Below are positions 24,001 through 36,629 of a stretch of 64,000 nucleotides of DNA, one piece after another; the stretch's first letter is position 1, and the number at the start of each line of letters is the position of its first letter. Under the pieces are notes generated by a model, which did no database searches, was not told the DNA's origin, and saw only the letters and a program-made list of their open reading frames with translations. A program made the position numbers and the translations under genes. The stretch comes from Moringa oleifera (taxonomy: Eukaryota > Streptophyta > Magnoliopsida > Brassicales > Moringaceae). The stretch is from positions 2,418,001 through 2,482,000 of the forward strand of contig JAJFZO010000168.1 in NCBI GenBank assembly GCA_021397835.1, in the 5' to 3' direction.

Positions 24001-27000
24001 AATGCATAAATAATTCATAGTTTCATATTGTATAAAAACTATCCTCATTCATAAACATAGAAAATATATGTTGAACCAAAAAAGAGCAATTGACCTCGAA
24101 ACTTGCATGTTCTTTCTGCTCTTCATTAAATCATTTTCCAGCAATTGCTCAACAGAGAAAGTTCCATGCATATCCAAATCGATTCTGTATCCATCATGAC
24201 CATTTCGCAACATTAAGCTCAACAAGGTTCCAGTGGCCACAATTGGTAGGTGATATCTACAGGGATGCTTGGTTGCTGTTCATATCATTCTCCATCAAAA
24301 TGGATAATTACGTAGATAAAATGACTCTCAATTGTGAAAGAGGTATCACTTGTAATTATGGCATTATACTCTTCTCACAGCTTGGGATTACTTCATAATT
24401 TCATAACAAAACTCCAAGCCTAATCGCATTACTCGCAATAGCATTGACCAGGCAACTGCTCAGTCAAAACATCCCTACCAAGCCATGTAAAGACTATCCT
24501 CATCTAAAGAAAAAAAAATAACAAAAATAAAAATTGTAAAGCCATGTGAAGGCAAAGTGAACAAACATATATAATCCCACTCCAGATAAACTTAGATCAG
24601 CCATGCATGTTCCGTTCTAAATATTTATGCTATAAGATGAATTTTATCTCTTCAGATTATCCATATGGATTTTGTGTGCGACAAACATGAGTTACTTTTC
24701 TATCATTCTATTTATATTCTACCAGAAAGAAAAGACATTTTGTTTTATGTTATCATTTGAGAGTCATGAACAGATCAATATCATTCTGGTAGGATATAAA
24801 CTGTTAAACCAGTACCCCAGGTTCGTCTGGGCCAGCCCTGGCTCGAATCAACAGAGTAATGTTCACGTACTGGCATCATTCAGACCTGGCCAATGGCCCA
24901 AGGCTCAATGTTTTTCCTTTTAGGTGATGCCAAGGTTGGTCCAACCAAGCATGTTCTACAAATCACCAGACTCTAGCTTGCATGAAGGCACGTTGAGGTT
25001 ATTATTTAGCCTAAAGCTTAGTTTGGTTAAAGTATGTCCAGAACAGGTAAACATCCCTGATATATTACCCACAAACTCAATTTTTTGTAGCTATTGTATT
25101 TAGCAATTTCTTTATGAAATGATTAAGACACTACTAAGAGCTTGCAAAAAAATTCCATCTGAAGAGACCTGTTTGGAGAGCATCTTGTTTCGAACTATAA
25201 AGTTAAAATATTTATATGCTAAATTCAACCCTTGGTAGACACTTTAAGTTGGCAGTTTCTTGTTCTATCAGATTTTTATTGACTAACTCTAAAAAAAGGA
25301 AGCACAAAACACCTAATATAGCTACATTTTGGTGTCCATTATGAGGATCCTCATGCATACAAATATATCTTTACCTGACAAGCAGTCAAGATGGGAAGTG
25401 CAAGACTAAAACTAAAACCACTTAGTAGAATAAAATCAGACGTATTGAACCTGAGAATGAAATACCAGCTCCTCCCTAATTACGCCCTAAATCATTGCAG
25501 GTAAGTAATTTTTAACTGACCTAATTCTGGTATGCTTCCCCACAACTGAAAAGAAAATAATAGTAACGCAGAACAGCCACACAAGTCACTGTGTTATGCA
25601 AGTCAAAACCCTCCCTGAGCAACTGTTTAGAGGGGGTACCGCAACAACATAAATCTTAAAGTCAATGATTATAAACACAAGACATACATAAGACTTAAAA
25701 GCTGAGATTATACCTTCACAGGTAAGTTCTCATTGTACGGATTCCTCAGATGCCGCGTTTTATGGAATGATAGTTCACATAACTACACACAAGATATTGC
25801 AATTAGTCATCACAGCATACATAGCTTTACCATTTATGCATGCCCACAAAATATCTCACATATGTATTTAGTCAAGGGCCTGTTTAATTTCCTACAAAAT
25901 ATTCATAGCAATGTAACCAAGACAAATATTCATCATTGTAAATCCATGCACAAAGAATGACATCTATCATAGTAAGTAATTAAACATCACAGCCAATAAT
26001 TCTAGGAACTGATGATTTATTCTAGTTTTTCTGTAGCACTCAACTTGGAATCATAAGTTATGTTTGGAAGCTAAGTAAAAAGAAAGAAAATAAGATTTCA
26101 AGCATAAATTATGTTGTGATCATAAATCCTATGTTGTGAACTTTTGTCAGCTTCCAAATATAAATCATGATTTCAAGTTGGGTGCCACATAAAAACTATA
26201 ATAAATGTCATATGTAACATGACCTTCCTCTTCTGAGTTCCAACAAAGCAACCTTAGAGATCTTAAGGCCAATTTTAGCATAATTCAAGGCCCATAAACA
26301 AAGAACAAGGAAAAGAAAACCTCCAAACAACTTCAGACCAAAATGTGAAAAAAGAATCTTCTGATGATTATCTACAAACAAATGGACTAATCATGTATGA
26401 GACATTCAATTAATCAGTGATTTTAGAGATCAAGCCAGACATTCAGGCTCAGATTGCACAAAATCAATGCACTCTGCCATTTCATATGAAGAGCAAAGCA
26501 TTTCAAATATTGGTTGGGGATTACGAAATTTCCTTGGGGGATTATGAAAAACAGAGGGTGCTAATGTACCTTCAACCATTTAACTGAGAAATTCCGCCCA
26601 TAATGTGCAGTTCCATGTGCATATTTCCAGTTCCCCCCACCAACAGACCCACCAATTTTGGATGTCATCTTGGCACAACCCTGAAAAGTTAAAATGATGA
26701 TGTTGGTCTATCTAAGAATTATAAAACAAGTAAGGTCTGTGGATCATGTAAACTAGGAAACAGGGATCTTAAATGAAAATTAATGATACAGATAATTAAA
26801 TCAACAAACTACCTGGAAATGCCGAGTTCTGTTAACTGAGAATATCAAAATAACATTGTCAGCAGAATCAAAAGCTTCATTCAGTTTAGCTTCGTTGCTC
26901 CTTTGAGTTGCCCATACTCCTTGTTGCACAGATAGTTCAAGATTTTCACGGTTGCAACTTTTAACGATAAAATACCTAAGATCCAAGTGTTAAAACAAAT

Positions 27001-30000
27001 TATGTTCAAATTCACATGTTATTGAACTAAAAGATCTTTGGTAATCTATTAAAGGGGAAAAAAGTGCGTAGATTTCATTAGATACAAAAAATGATAAAGT
27101 ATTATACATACAAATGGCACCAAAAGAGAACAGCCAGTAGATGTTTAAATTTGGCATAGATAACAAGCTGAGACAATGCCTTCAAGCACCTAAAACTAGC
27201 ATCTTAAATTTCAACTATTGCATCCCTCATTACAACATGGCACCTTAACTTTCAACTACGGCATCCCTCATTACAACATGGCTTAGATCAAGCACTAAAC
27301 ATTAATGCAGGCAATTGACTGCAACATTTCCAAATGGGATGAAAGAATATGATAACCAGCAAGTTTCCTCATTGTAGTAATGGTCCATAATATTGTAGGT
27401 GACTTGTTATGCACAAGAGAGATTTCATGGAGACCTTAATGCATAGATGAGCAACACCATGACCCAGTAGCTTAAGCATTAAGATCATAGGCCAGCCAGT
27501 ACATATAAGTTTTTTCCACCTTTCTTTCCAATGTGGAATACCTCAGGCATGAGCTTTCTCAACTGAAATACTGTCAAAAAAGGACCAACGTAACTTATTT
27601 TTTATCAGGACCGTCAGAACTATAACAAATGCAAATCTGACACTTGTGTGCACTAGTAAGGTAGACAATTTCCTAGCTGCAACTAGAGATCCATGATACG
27701 ACAAAACAATTAAAATTTTCAAAAATATAGCAAGTGTCAACTTCAAAAGTAATTAATAGAAACACTCTAGAAATTATAATAGTATTGGCACACTCCCAAT
27801 TACAAATTACAAATGCACTAACCCTAGTAAATGTACTTAAAGTACATTACAGAAATACATAAACAGCATTTCAAATGGCTTCACTAGACCGATAACAACT
27901 ACCATATTTTCTGGTAATTCCATAAGCTTTTGTATTGAAACTACATTGGACGATCCATCTGCCATTCCACCAGATGTAGGAGCTTAGAACCATCTTTAGT
28001 AAGGAGTCACCAAACTATGCTCAACAATTCAAATGACAGGACTTATAGTCTTCTCCTTCCTAGTCAAAACCTTCAACCATGCAATTAATTACCTATGCAG
28101 CCAAAAATTCTAGCGCATATTAGCCATCCATCTCATTTGACTTTACAAGACATAATCAATTAATAGACTAGATAAACAATGCATATCTACCACCATAAGA
28201 CCCTAAGATGAACCTGGCAAGCAACAAACTGCTTTACTAGACATTGTCATAGGCTGGTATGTGAGTTATCCTCAATGGGTGCACCCATCCCACCCACCCC
28301 GCAACCCCAAAAGAAATGTCCACAAGTCATAGGGAGACCACAATAAAGTCTACTCCCATGCTGCCAATGTATGACCTAAACAAAATTGGAAATAATTGAT
28401 TGTGTTAGCATACAATAGAGGAAGACATGGACCCTATTTAGCTCTACGTCCATGTTGTAAACGAAGGGACCAAATAGTCTTCTACTTAAGCACAAAGCTC
28501 ACAACATCATTTGGCTTCCAAAGGATACTTCTCTTTCCATCAATTAGGTAGTGCACCATGAAAGGAAATTTGCCAAATGGAGGAAATATAAAGTGCCCAA
28601 ACTCAAGTAACCTCGCAGTTCTAACTAACTACACCCTTTCATATGCAAATTGTGACATGCTAATACCTTCCTCAACAAAGTAACTCTTGGCTAAAGGTAA
28701 AGTTTGTTCAGTATATCTCTTGAAATGCCATATTAAAAAATCAGAACACATGGTTTCTCATGTCATCCCCAATCAAGTAGACAAGATTCTATCAAATACA
28801 TGGTCCCTTTTAACTAATTGAGATCCAAACAATATCTGTCATCACAAATAAGTACCTGATAGATTAGGTGTCATATTTGACATGTGGCGGTCAAATGATG
28901 ACCCACACATCTAATATCCATGCTCCTCTTTCCTCCCACAATTCAAAGATGAAACCTTTTTCTTGAAGCCATTCCATTAATTTTCTTTCTTTTTTTAAGC
29001 AGAAACATGTGTGATTATATTTCTATAAATGGCACCAAGAGGTGCCGCCCGTTTACAAGTATAGCATCACTATTTAGAGATAAAGGGTCTTATAAACTTC
29101 ACAAATTTCTCCTCATTTACAAAATCCTCCCCTGTTACCCAAATCTTTTAACAATCTAATCCACCTATCCCTAAACAAAAAGAAAAGAATTTCCCTCTCT
29201 CAAAAGCCCTTCTAATTCTCTCATTCCACATAGTCCAAAATATCAATAGTGAATTTCTTGATACAACTTTCTTCCCAACTTCATTCATTTGTAGCCTTCC
29301 CAATATACATAGTTCAGCTGCCACCGAACCGGCCACCATCCAGTTATAAACCATAAATGTTAAGACGATCTCCTATATCTGCCTAGTCCAATTACACCAT
29401 AGCAAAATGTGTTTTATTGATTATGCTTGTTCTTCACAAAGAACACACCTATTAGCCAAGATCTTCCCCCTTTTTCTAAAGGTTTTCCATAGTTAATGGC
29501 TTATCCCAGACAAACAAAGCTCCCTTAAGAGGTACTCTAGTCTTCCAAATTAATTTCCATGGCATTTTCCATGCTTCAGTCTATGATTGGTTGTCAACAA
29601 TCCTATAATAATATGTCAATTGTTTCTTTTTTTTTTTCTCCTCACCAAAAAAACTGAATCCACTCCATTCCTATCAATATAGGCCATATAAATTTTCTCA
29701 AAGAAGCTTCCTATGACACTCATCTCCCAATCTCGTGCCCACCTCCTAAACCCCACATCCCAAGTTACCACACCATCACTACACAACATTTAGTCACTCA
29801 CTCTAGCCTCTCCTTGTTTGAGGCTAGGTTGTAGATGCTCAAAAATTCTTTGAATCTCTTTCTAGACCATGTATCATGCCAAAAACTAATAGAGCAACCC
29901 CTCCTTACTTAAAACTCCACCCAAGGTTTGCATTCCTTCCACCCTTTTCTGACTGCTCTCCATACCTTAGTCCTATATGTCCCCCACCCTAACACTATTA

Positions 30001-33000
30001 TCCAACCCCCTTCGTCCACCACCCTCCTCCATAAGCTACCTCCCTTCTCCATGAATCTCCATAACCATTTTTCCATAAGCATTTTGTTAAAGAAATTAAT
30101 TGATTTAATTCCCAAATCACCATCCACCATTGGTCTCCATTCCTCAATTTTCCACAGCATATCCATCAACATTCCAACTTTAAGTATTTCCACTGCTAAA
30201 ACTTTGCAATCAAGATATATAACCATTTCACTTCCTCTTCAGGACAAGGGTTCAAGTTGATTTCATATTAATCTCCTTGAAACATTTAAATAGCTCTGCA
30301 TTAAATCAAGGCAGAAAAACCTCATCACACAAAATCGTTGACTTCCACTCAAGGACCATCAATATTTTCTCGAAAGACATTCTTAAGCTCACTGCTAAGT
30401 GACAAGCATCTAATCTTAGCAGCCTTTTGGGCCTCTTGACTCAGCCTTCGAAGATGTCATAGCTGTTCTTTTCAAAGGGATAACTTAAGAATTTTACTTG
30501 ACAGACTCTTCACACAACAAACACAGGATGCAAAGTTTGCATGGTTTTGTAGATGAGTTCAAAGCAAATCACTAATTCATCTTTGCTTCTCACTTGAGGA
30601 GTTACAAACTACTAGTATTCTTGATTAAAGAACTAGCTCAGGTTTCCTTTGTAGGAAAAGAGAAAGTACCATTGACAGCCAGAGAATTGAGTGTTGAGAA
30701 TATTAGGAATCTCTTAAGCATCTACGTCATCTTATCCCTAGGACCAAATTAGTTATCTTGGTTCTTTTAGAATTTTTCTATTGACAAATATCAGAATCAT
30801 AGTCAAACCCATAGCCCTGAAATTTTATAAATACAAATGTCTTCGTTAATTCGACAACTCAGTAAAGCTCGCATTGAGAAGTATCCACGTCCATAAACCT
30901 TATCATCTAAATTTGACACTTCAATACTGAGGCTGTAGTCCTACTGAAAAGCCATAGTGGCTCTTAATTCAGATCTGTCCTATGTCAACCCCTTCCCCTT
31001 ACAGACACATCTATACAAAGTACAAAGGAAGAGATCTCCAAAAAAAACCCCAAAGTTTTTCAAGCAACTCATAAAAGATCAGAAAGGCAAGAAAAGTTTG
31101 AATTCTAAGCTTCTATCTCAAAAGAAACTTCTCCCATCTGTTAAATTTTTCTTTTTTCCTAAAATAATCTGATGACAAAAATAACATTCAGGCTTCACTC
31201 ATTCATCGACCACATCTTAGAAAGGATCAGTCCAATTATTTCAGCTACTAACCCACAGGTTCTCATCTTCTGATTCTTAAATAAAAATTACACAACACAT
31301 TTTCTAATAAATTTAGTTCACAATAAACCTTAGTAAGGTGGCCTTCAAAAGCGAAAAGAAACAAGCAGAGATGTAACCCTTCAAGTCACAAAATCAACAG
31401 GGATAGAGACAGACACACAAATAGTTATAGGAACTGAAAACATGCAAACATACACTGAGAAAAGAACCAGAAATCAGAAGACATCTTAGAAATTTTTTTG
31501 GGTAGAATTGGGTAGAGTGCAATGATTGACGAATCCTCAATTACAAATGTAATAACAGGTTTCTCACAAGTACAGTTAAAAAGAGAAAACAGATTACAAA
31601 AAGAAAATAAAGAAAAAGAAAAGGTTATCATCAATACATCCTTTCATGCACAAAAGAAAGACACCAAAATATATAATATATTTCATTAAGGCATTGCTTT
31701 TGCAAGCATTCCATGATAAGCATTAAGACATTTAAATGAGGTAGCGGGAATAAGGCATAAATGCATCACCACAATAGTGCTTCAACAAGCAAACTAATCT
31801 AAAAAAAAGATATAAAAAATGTTGAAATCAGCAAAATAATTGAGCATAAAGAACTGGAAGAGAAAAAGAGGCATAACAATCAATAACCATCGCAACTACA
31901 GGATGTTTTTCTAAAAAGAAAAAGATACTAACTCGTTAGTCTTTCTTACATATTCAGGCAACAAACAGAGTCAGCAATTTAAATAGTTTTCTTGTACCAA
32001 AAGAAAGTTCGAATCTTGAAAAGAAGTCAAATGAAGATTACACGGCAATTCGAGACCATAAGGTCTGAAGGTTTCAGTTTCGAGGGCTGCACTTTCTCAA
32101 GCAGTCTAGTAAAGATGTTACCCAGTCAAAGTGCCCTTATAAAAATCAAGTTCAAGGGAGTAAATGAAGTATTTATTCCCTCTCATTTATGATGTAGGCA
32201 ACTGCAACTATCTTCAAAGCATTATCTATAGTATCTTGGCATCCATGAAACTAAGTTTTGCCACATGCCCCTCATGCTCTTTCAGGAGAGGAGGAAGAGC
32301 ACTTGAGAGCAGGGAGAGCAGAGAAGGTTTTTCAGTGCTTAGGAGCATCAGTTAGGCAAAACTTGACATAGAAACAGCAAAGATTTTCACCTGTGTTTCA
32401 GATGTCAATGCAAAAAAATTAGAACAAGAAAACAACAATCCAAATAGGAGGAGAAAACATACAATAAATGATTGGAATCGACCAGTTCCACCAAAGCGTG
32501 TAAAAATGCTTAATTAACTATTATAGACCTGTATGAAACTAGTTACATTCTATAAAGAGGATAAACCTCCTCAAAGGAAAACTGGTTGAATAACAGACCT
32601 CATAATAATGTTTAGATAAATACAACAATTGATTTACATAACCCAATTAAAAACCTCAGATCTCTGAACAAACCTAGTTACTCCTTGAGGCAATGGTAGA
32701 GCCGTTCTGTTTGCCTGATTTGGCTGGCCACTGGGAGGATTTTGCATCTGGGTCTGGCTGAGCTGCTGTTGGGACTGCTGAGTATGTTGCTGGTGTTGTT
32801 GCTGCTGCTGCTGCTTCTGCTGGGGCATATTACCAGACTCCACTGTTGACGGTTTTCCAATAGCAGCTTGATTGCTGTTGGCACCGTGTGAAAACTGAGA
32901 TCTGTCTATTTGCTGAGAAGCAGCATTACGCTGCTGGTAGAATTTGTTTGAGGAGCCATAATTGTAAGGATTTGATTGCTGTATCTTCTGAAGAACTTCT

Positions 33001-33749
33001 TCTACAGAAGGTGGAGGTCCAGGTAACTTTGCATGCCTATAACGACAATCAGGACCATTTGGACAAAAACCCAGCTTATACCTGCAATCATAGAATTCCA
33101 TTAGCTCAAAGACACATCTGAATGCTTTCTCAAGCATCAATTGAGAATTGAAAACTATGTTTTAATAATTCAAGTTCAAAGTATGCATAAACAATAATTA
33201 TCCAGGAACATCAGAAACGACATTAGTAGGCTTAGCGTATAACCAAACTGCGAGCAAGCTATGTAAATTCTATCAATAATTGAATCATCATTAAGACAAA
33301 TACAAGCCATATCCATTACTGGCAACGTAGTAAATGGCATATACATACATGTTACATTCTTTGATATCCTCGTTTGTGTGCTTATACACGCAGTCCTGCT
33401 CGCGGCACTCCCCGTAAAGACGGAAGAAACGGCAGACAGGCATCCGGGACTTGTCGTACTGGTGGAGGAATCCACAGGCATCTCCCTTCATGCAAAGGCT
33501 GCGGAGCCAGTGCCGACAGACAGTCTGCCGGAAGCTCCGCCTGCCCGCCGCGTTCGCGGCAGCCACTGCAGCACCGGGGTCAGTGGAAGCCCCCGCGGTC
33601 ACAGCAGAGATTGCGACGGAATTAGCAGCTGCGCCTCCAGCGGCTGAAGGATCGGAGTGGACGACGGGCATGGAGGCTGCGACGTTGGTAGGGCCCGCAT
33701 CGAGGCCGCCCTCGAAGTCGAAGCTGAGACCTCCCTCTGAGTCCTCCAT
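21066..33749 (-). CDS. CPSF30: CPSF30 long form: CCCH zinc-finger and YTH-domain polyadenylation factor
   Basis: A subunit of the cleavage and polyadenylation specificity factor that binds pre-mRNA; the plant long form is also an m6A reader through its YTH domain. Seven exons: 33749-33349, 33081-32674, 26975-26813, 26680-26570, 25782-25714, 23823-23737, 21956-21066. They sum to 2130 nt, 709 aa plus stop, with all phases consistent and GT-AG introns. Three CCCH fingers are visible: C78/C86/C92/H96, C106/C115/C120/H124 and C132/C140/C146/H150. A Gln-rich linker follows (QQQQQQ near residues 225-245). The YTH domain starts at about residue 270 (RYFIVKSCNRENLELS), with likely m6A-cage aromatics W291, W342 and Y351. 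The C-terminal exon encodes an acidic run, an RGRGRG patch, a Met/Gly/Pro-rich region and a basic tail (RRSRHGEGKKKRR). The fused architecture is specific to plants. The intron after exon 2 is 5.7 kb and separates the finger half from the YTH half. Confidence 0.95.
26036..26186. mobile_element. MITE-like inverted-repeat element in a CPSF30 intron
   Basis: The left end GCACTCAACTTGGAATCAT, continuing as AAGTTATGTTTGGAAGCTAAG, is mirrored by the right end, whose reverse complement reads GGCACCCAACTTGAAATCAT and continues GATTTATATTTGGAAGCTGAC. The terminal inverted repeats are about 40 bp with several mismatches and enclose about 70 bp. Size and structure fit a miniature inverted-repeat transposable element. 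A target duplication is not clear, so the superfamily is left open. It lies between exons 4 and 5. Confidence 0.65.
27203..27284. repeat. Two tandem 41-bp repeats
   Basis: Units starting CTTAAATTTCAACTATTGC (27203) and CTTAACTTTCAACTACGGC (27244) share the tail CATCCCTCATTACAACATGG. They lie in the large CPSF30 intron. Confidence 0.75.
29050..30230 (-). mobile_element. L1-type LINE relic in the large CPSF30 intron
   Basis: The minus strand encodes, from 30226 down, DGDLGIKSINFFNKMLMEKW, then LWRFMEKGGSLWRRVV, then further down RGKILANRCVLCEEQA, then SIKHILLWCNWTRQIWEIVL, and then FWTMWNERIRRAFERGKF. These correspond in order to the end of the reverse transcriptase and the zf-RVT tail of plant LINEs: GGLGI-x-x-L, KW-x-WR, the C-x-L-C zinc-binding block, and W-x-x-W-x-E-R-N-x-R-x-F. 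Frame changes and stops interrupt it, so it is dead. It is in the same orientation as CPSF30 and wholly intronic. The 5' end (upstream RT and endonuclease) is missing or unrecognisable. Confidence 0.75.
32634..33749 (-). CDS. CPSF30: Possible short CPSF30 isoform by read-through into intron 2
   Basis: Arabidopsis makes a short, finger-only CPSF30 from the same gene through polyadenylation inside an intron. Here exon 2 would read past the donor at 32673 for a few codons (ending RSEVFNWVM) and stop at 32636-32634. That gives about 282 aa with all three CCCH fingers and the Gln-rich region but no YTH domain. The long intron behind it leaves ample room for an internal poly(A) site. Whether this transcript exists is inference from family knowledge; the sequence only shows that the read-through product is possible and short. 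Confidence 0.35.
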
Positions 33750-33960
33750 TATTGGTGTGTATGAGCTCTGGTTGGTCCAGGAAGTTCTGTTTTAGGGTTT
33801 TTGGAGTTGAGACATTAACTGTACGCGAACAGAGACAGAGAAAGGAAGGCAGAGAATGGGTGGGTCTAGTACGCGCCCAACCGGGTGGGTGAGGGGCGGG
33901 ATCGGTTTTAGGGAAAGAAGCAAAATTCGGTTTTACACAGCTGACACGGGCGGCGAAGTG
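33750..33960 (-). promoter_or_regulatory. CPSF30 5' leader and core promoter region
   Basis: This GC-richer segment lies directly upstream of the CPSF30 ATG and falls to AT-rich DNA after about 34000. It contains AAACCCTAA on the minus strand (33800-33792), a telo-box near the likely transcription start. No TATA box is obvious. No divergent gene is seen on the plus strand. Confidence 0.45.
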
Positions 33961-33969
33961 TTTTTCCAG

Positions 33970-34900
33970 CTCATTCGAAAACTTTAACTCTCTAATTATT
34001 ATTAAAAGAAGTATAAATAAATAAATTATTTATTTATTTATTTATTAAAATAATAAAAAAATTCAAATAAATATTATTTAAAATTTTAATTTATTTTAAA
34101 AAAGGTTTTAAATTTTACAATATATTTAAATAAATTTTAATGTTTTAATTTTATTTAAATTAAATTTTTCATCTTAATCAATTGAATATCATTTATAATA
34201 TTTTTATTTAATGAAAAATATAAATAAACTTACGTAACAAGTATATAAGGCTAAATAACAACATTTAGGTGTTGCCGACTTTATCTCCATTAATCAATTC
34301 AAATCTCCTTTTGCAATAATTTGTTCTTCCATTTCGCCATTAACAATCTAAATTTAAAGTTTTGATTATCGAAATTATAATAAAATGTATGATATTTTAC
34401 TTCTTTATATTGTTTATGTATATAAGTTATCTTTTTTCAATTTTTGATACTATCGAACAGCATGGATATTAACACCAAAAAATATGAGTACGTTAAACTT
34501 TTGTGGTGCTTTTAAAATTGTCGATGTTTTTTATAATATCAATATTTAGTTATTCGTTATGCATGATTAACATAGTATCATTGTACAACACGAAGTAATC
34601 AAAGTTGAAAATAATATTTGAAAAAATATAATCATACTTAATTATCACCAAATTAAGGATTTCGTTTTTTAGGTTATTTTGAATTTTTTAATAATTTAGC
34701 ATTGTGAAAATAATTGCATGAATTACTTTAAGAATACATTTTTATGCTTGCTTTAATTAGAAAAGTTTAATATTTTACAATTGGTAATAAGTGCATAGTG
34801 ATAGTAGGGAATGTATGGTTTTTATTATATGTTGGCCCACATATTTGTTTTATTATAGTTTGTATTATTATATATGTGCGAAATGTAGATTGCTTGCAAA
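33970..34900. other. AT-rich spacer
   Basis: No gene, RNA or clear repeat boundary found. It includes a short TTTA/ATTT simple repeat at about 34018-34048. Confidence 0.5.
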
Positions 34901-34902
34901 AA

Positions 34903-36500
34903 ATAATGAGATTAGTTTTATTTATGTTTGGCTCGACTCTTTAATTATATTTTTCTAGTGAAGTCACCAGCTATAATAATCAAATTTTTCTTTAGCAAAA
35001 AGCTCGAATATGATAAATTTTTTTCTTGTTTTGAAAATTCTTTTGATAAATAAAAACAAATAAGGAGTCATCACCAATCTTTTTTATAATTTGATTGATT
35101 GTCAATTTTGTTTTAAAAACTTTTTTTTAAGAAAAATAAATTTTATCTAAAAATAGGCACCGGTTTACTTTACTAAAAAATCTAAGATTGAGAGTCAATT
35201 ACATGTAAGGAAGGATTAGTGGATCAGCACCCCTACATTCACCCAAGAATTGATACTATTTAAATAAGATCAACTCATATTATGCAGTTTGCTTAATTTA
35301 TCCTGAAAACAAAGATGCAAAGATTCTAGAATAAGGAAAAAATAGATGTAGAGATTCTAGAATAAGAAAATGAGAGGGAGGGACATCTGAAAACAAAGAT
35401 GCAGAGTTTCAGAAATGCAAAGAAGTCCCCCAAGGCTTCATTAAAAAATAAGTTTATTTATAAAAAGAAAATAGGGGCAAAGCCCGCCAAAAATTCAGAA
35501 GTTTGTTGTAGGAAAGAAGAGACCATAATGTTGGATAATCCATTTTTAGCTAAAATGCAGGCCCTGTGCATATTTCGCAAGGAGTCTTCAACCAGCTTCT
35601 TGAATCTTCTTTTGCTTCGAGAGTTCTTCTCCTATCTATTCACTTAAAGCTCAATTTATGGTTGCATATAAAATCTGACGTAAGACTGCATCTAAAGCTT
35701 GATATGACATCAAGGGTTATATCTATAACCCAATGTGAGACAGCATCTGAAACTCAATGTTGCAAATTTCACCTAAAACCTGATGTATCATCGAGGCTAT
35801 ATCTGTGCATCAGTAGATGCAGATATGAGATAAGCATCATTCATTGAAAGACGTTACTCTTGATGAGAGGTCGAGTTTGATGTCTGATGTTTGATCTCTC
35901 ATCAAGCTCACTTATTATTTCACAAATCTAACGTTGGTTTTATCATTTTAATAATCTTATCAATCTGACATCGATTTATTATTATTTTACTAATCTATCA
36001 TCGATTTTAAAATCATTTATCCATTATAACTCTAAAATCCGATATAAGTTTTGGGTTGATTACATCGAGGAAAAATCTTCAAGTTTGATGTAAGATTAGT
36101 ATCAATCATATCGGGATTAAATCTTCAAATTTGGCATGAGATCTGCATCAACCACATCGAGATCAACTTTTGATATGGGATTAGTATCAATCACATCGCT
36201 TTTTTTACTATCACAAGTGCATTTTTCTATCCATCTTTCATAAGGAATTCTAATATGACATTAAGTAAAATATTTATTAAGTTATTTTCAACCTTTACAA
36301 TGGAGTATGATGACATTGGAGTACGCTTATTAAGCACACATTGGGATATACTTAACTTTTCATTCTACTCTCGACCTAAAATCGAGGCAAACTTATAATT
36401 TACTCCCGACCTAACGTTGAGGTATAAGCATGACTAGAACTTACAGTTGTTTTTGTGTTTCTTCTAACTCAAATGTTAGAGCTAAAATTAGGTATTTCCA
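34903..36500 (-). repeat. Left LTR-like repeat
   Basis: Similar in order to 41396-43393 but shorter by about 400 bp; most of the difference falls where the right copy has extra sequence at about 41770-42180. It contains several partly repeated phrases around GATGTAAGATTAGTATCAA and CACATCGAGAT at 36040-36200. Confidence 0.6.
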
Positions 36501-36629
36501 AATCTTCTCTTTGCTCATTTCTGAGAAGCAAGAATAAGGCAAAGACTAAATATTACCTAATTTTAAGCTTTAAACACTTATTTCTTTTTCTTTGATTTCT
36601 TTTTTCTTTTCTTTTTTTTTTTTAAAAAA

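Larger units (their letters stand above)
26976..32673 (-). other. CPSF30 intron 2 (5.7 kb)
   Basis: This intron lies between the zinc-finger/Gln-rich exon and the first YTH exon. It contains the LINE relic (about 29.05-30.23 kb) and the 41-bp repeats. The remaining sequence shows no exon I can support; open frames at 30957-31172 and 31992-32192 look like chance. Confidence 0.85.

Noticed and set aside
33374..33795. Several plus-strand open frames opposite CPSF30 exon 1
   Set aside because: They overlap a well-supported exon on the other strand whose G+C-rich codons leave the antisense open; no family similarity.
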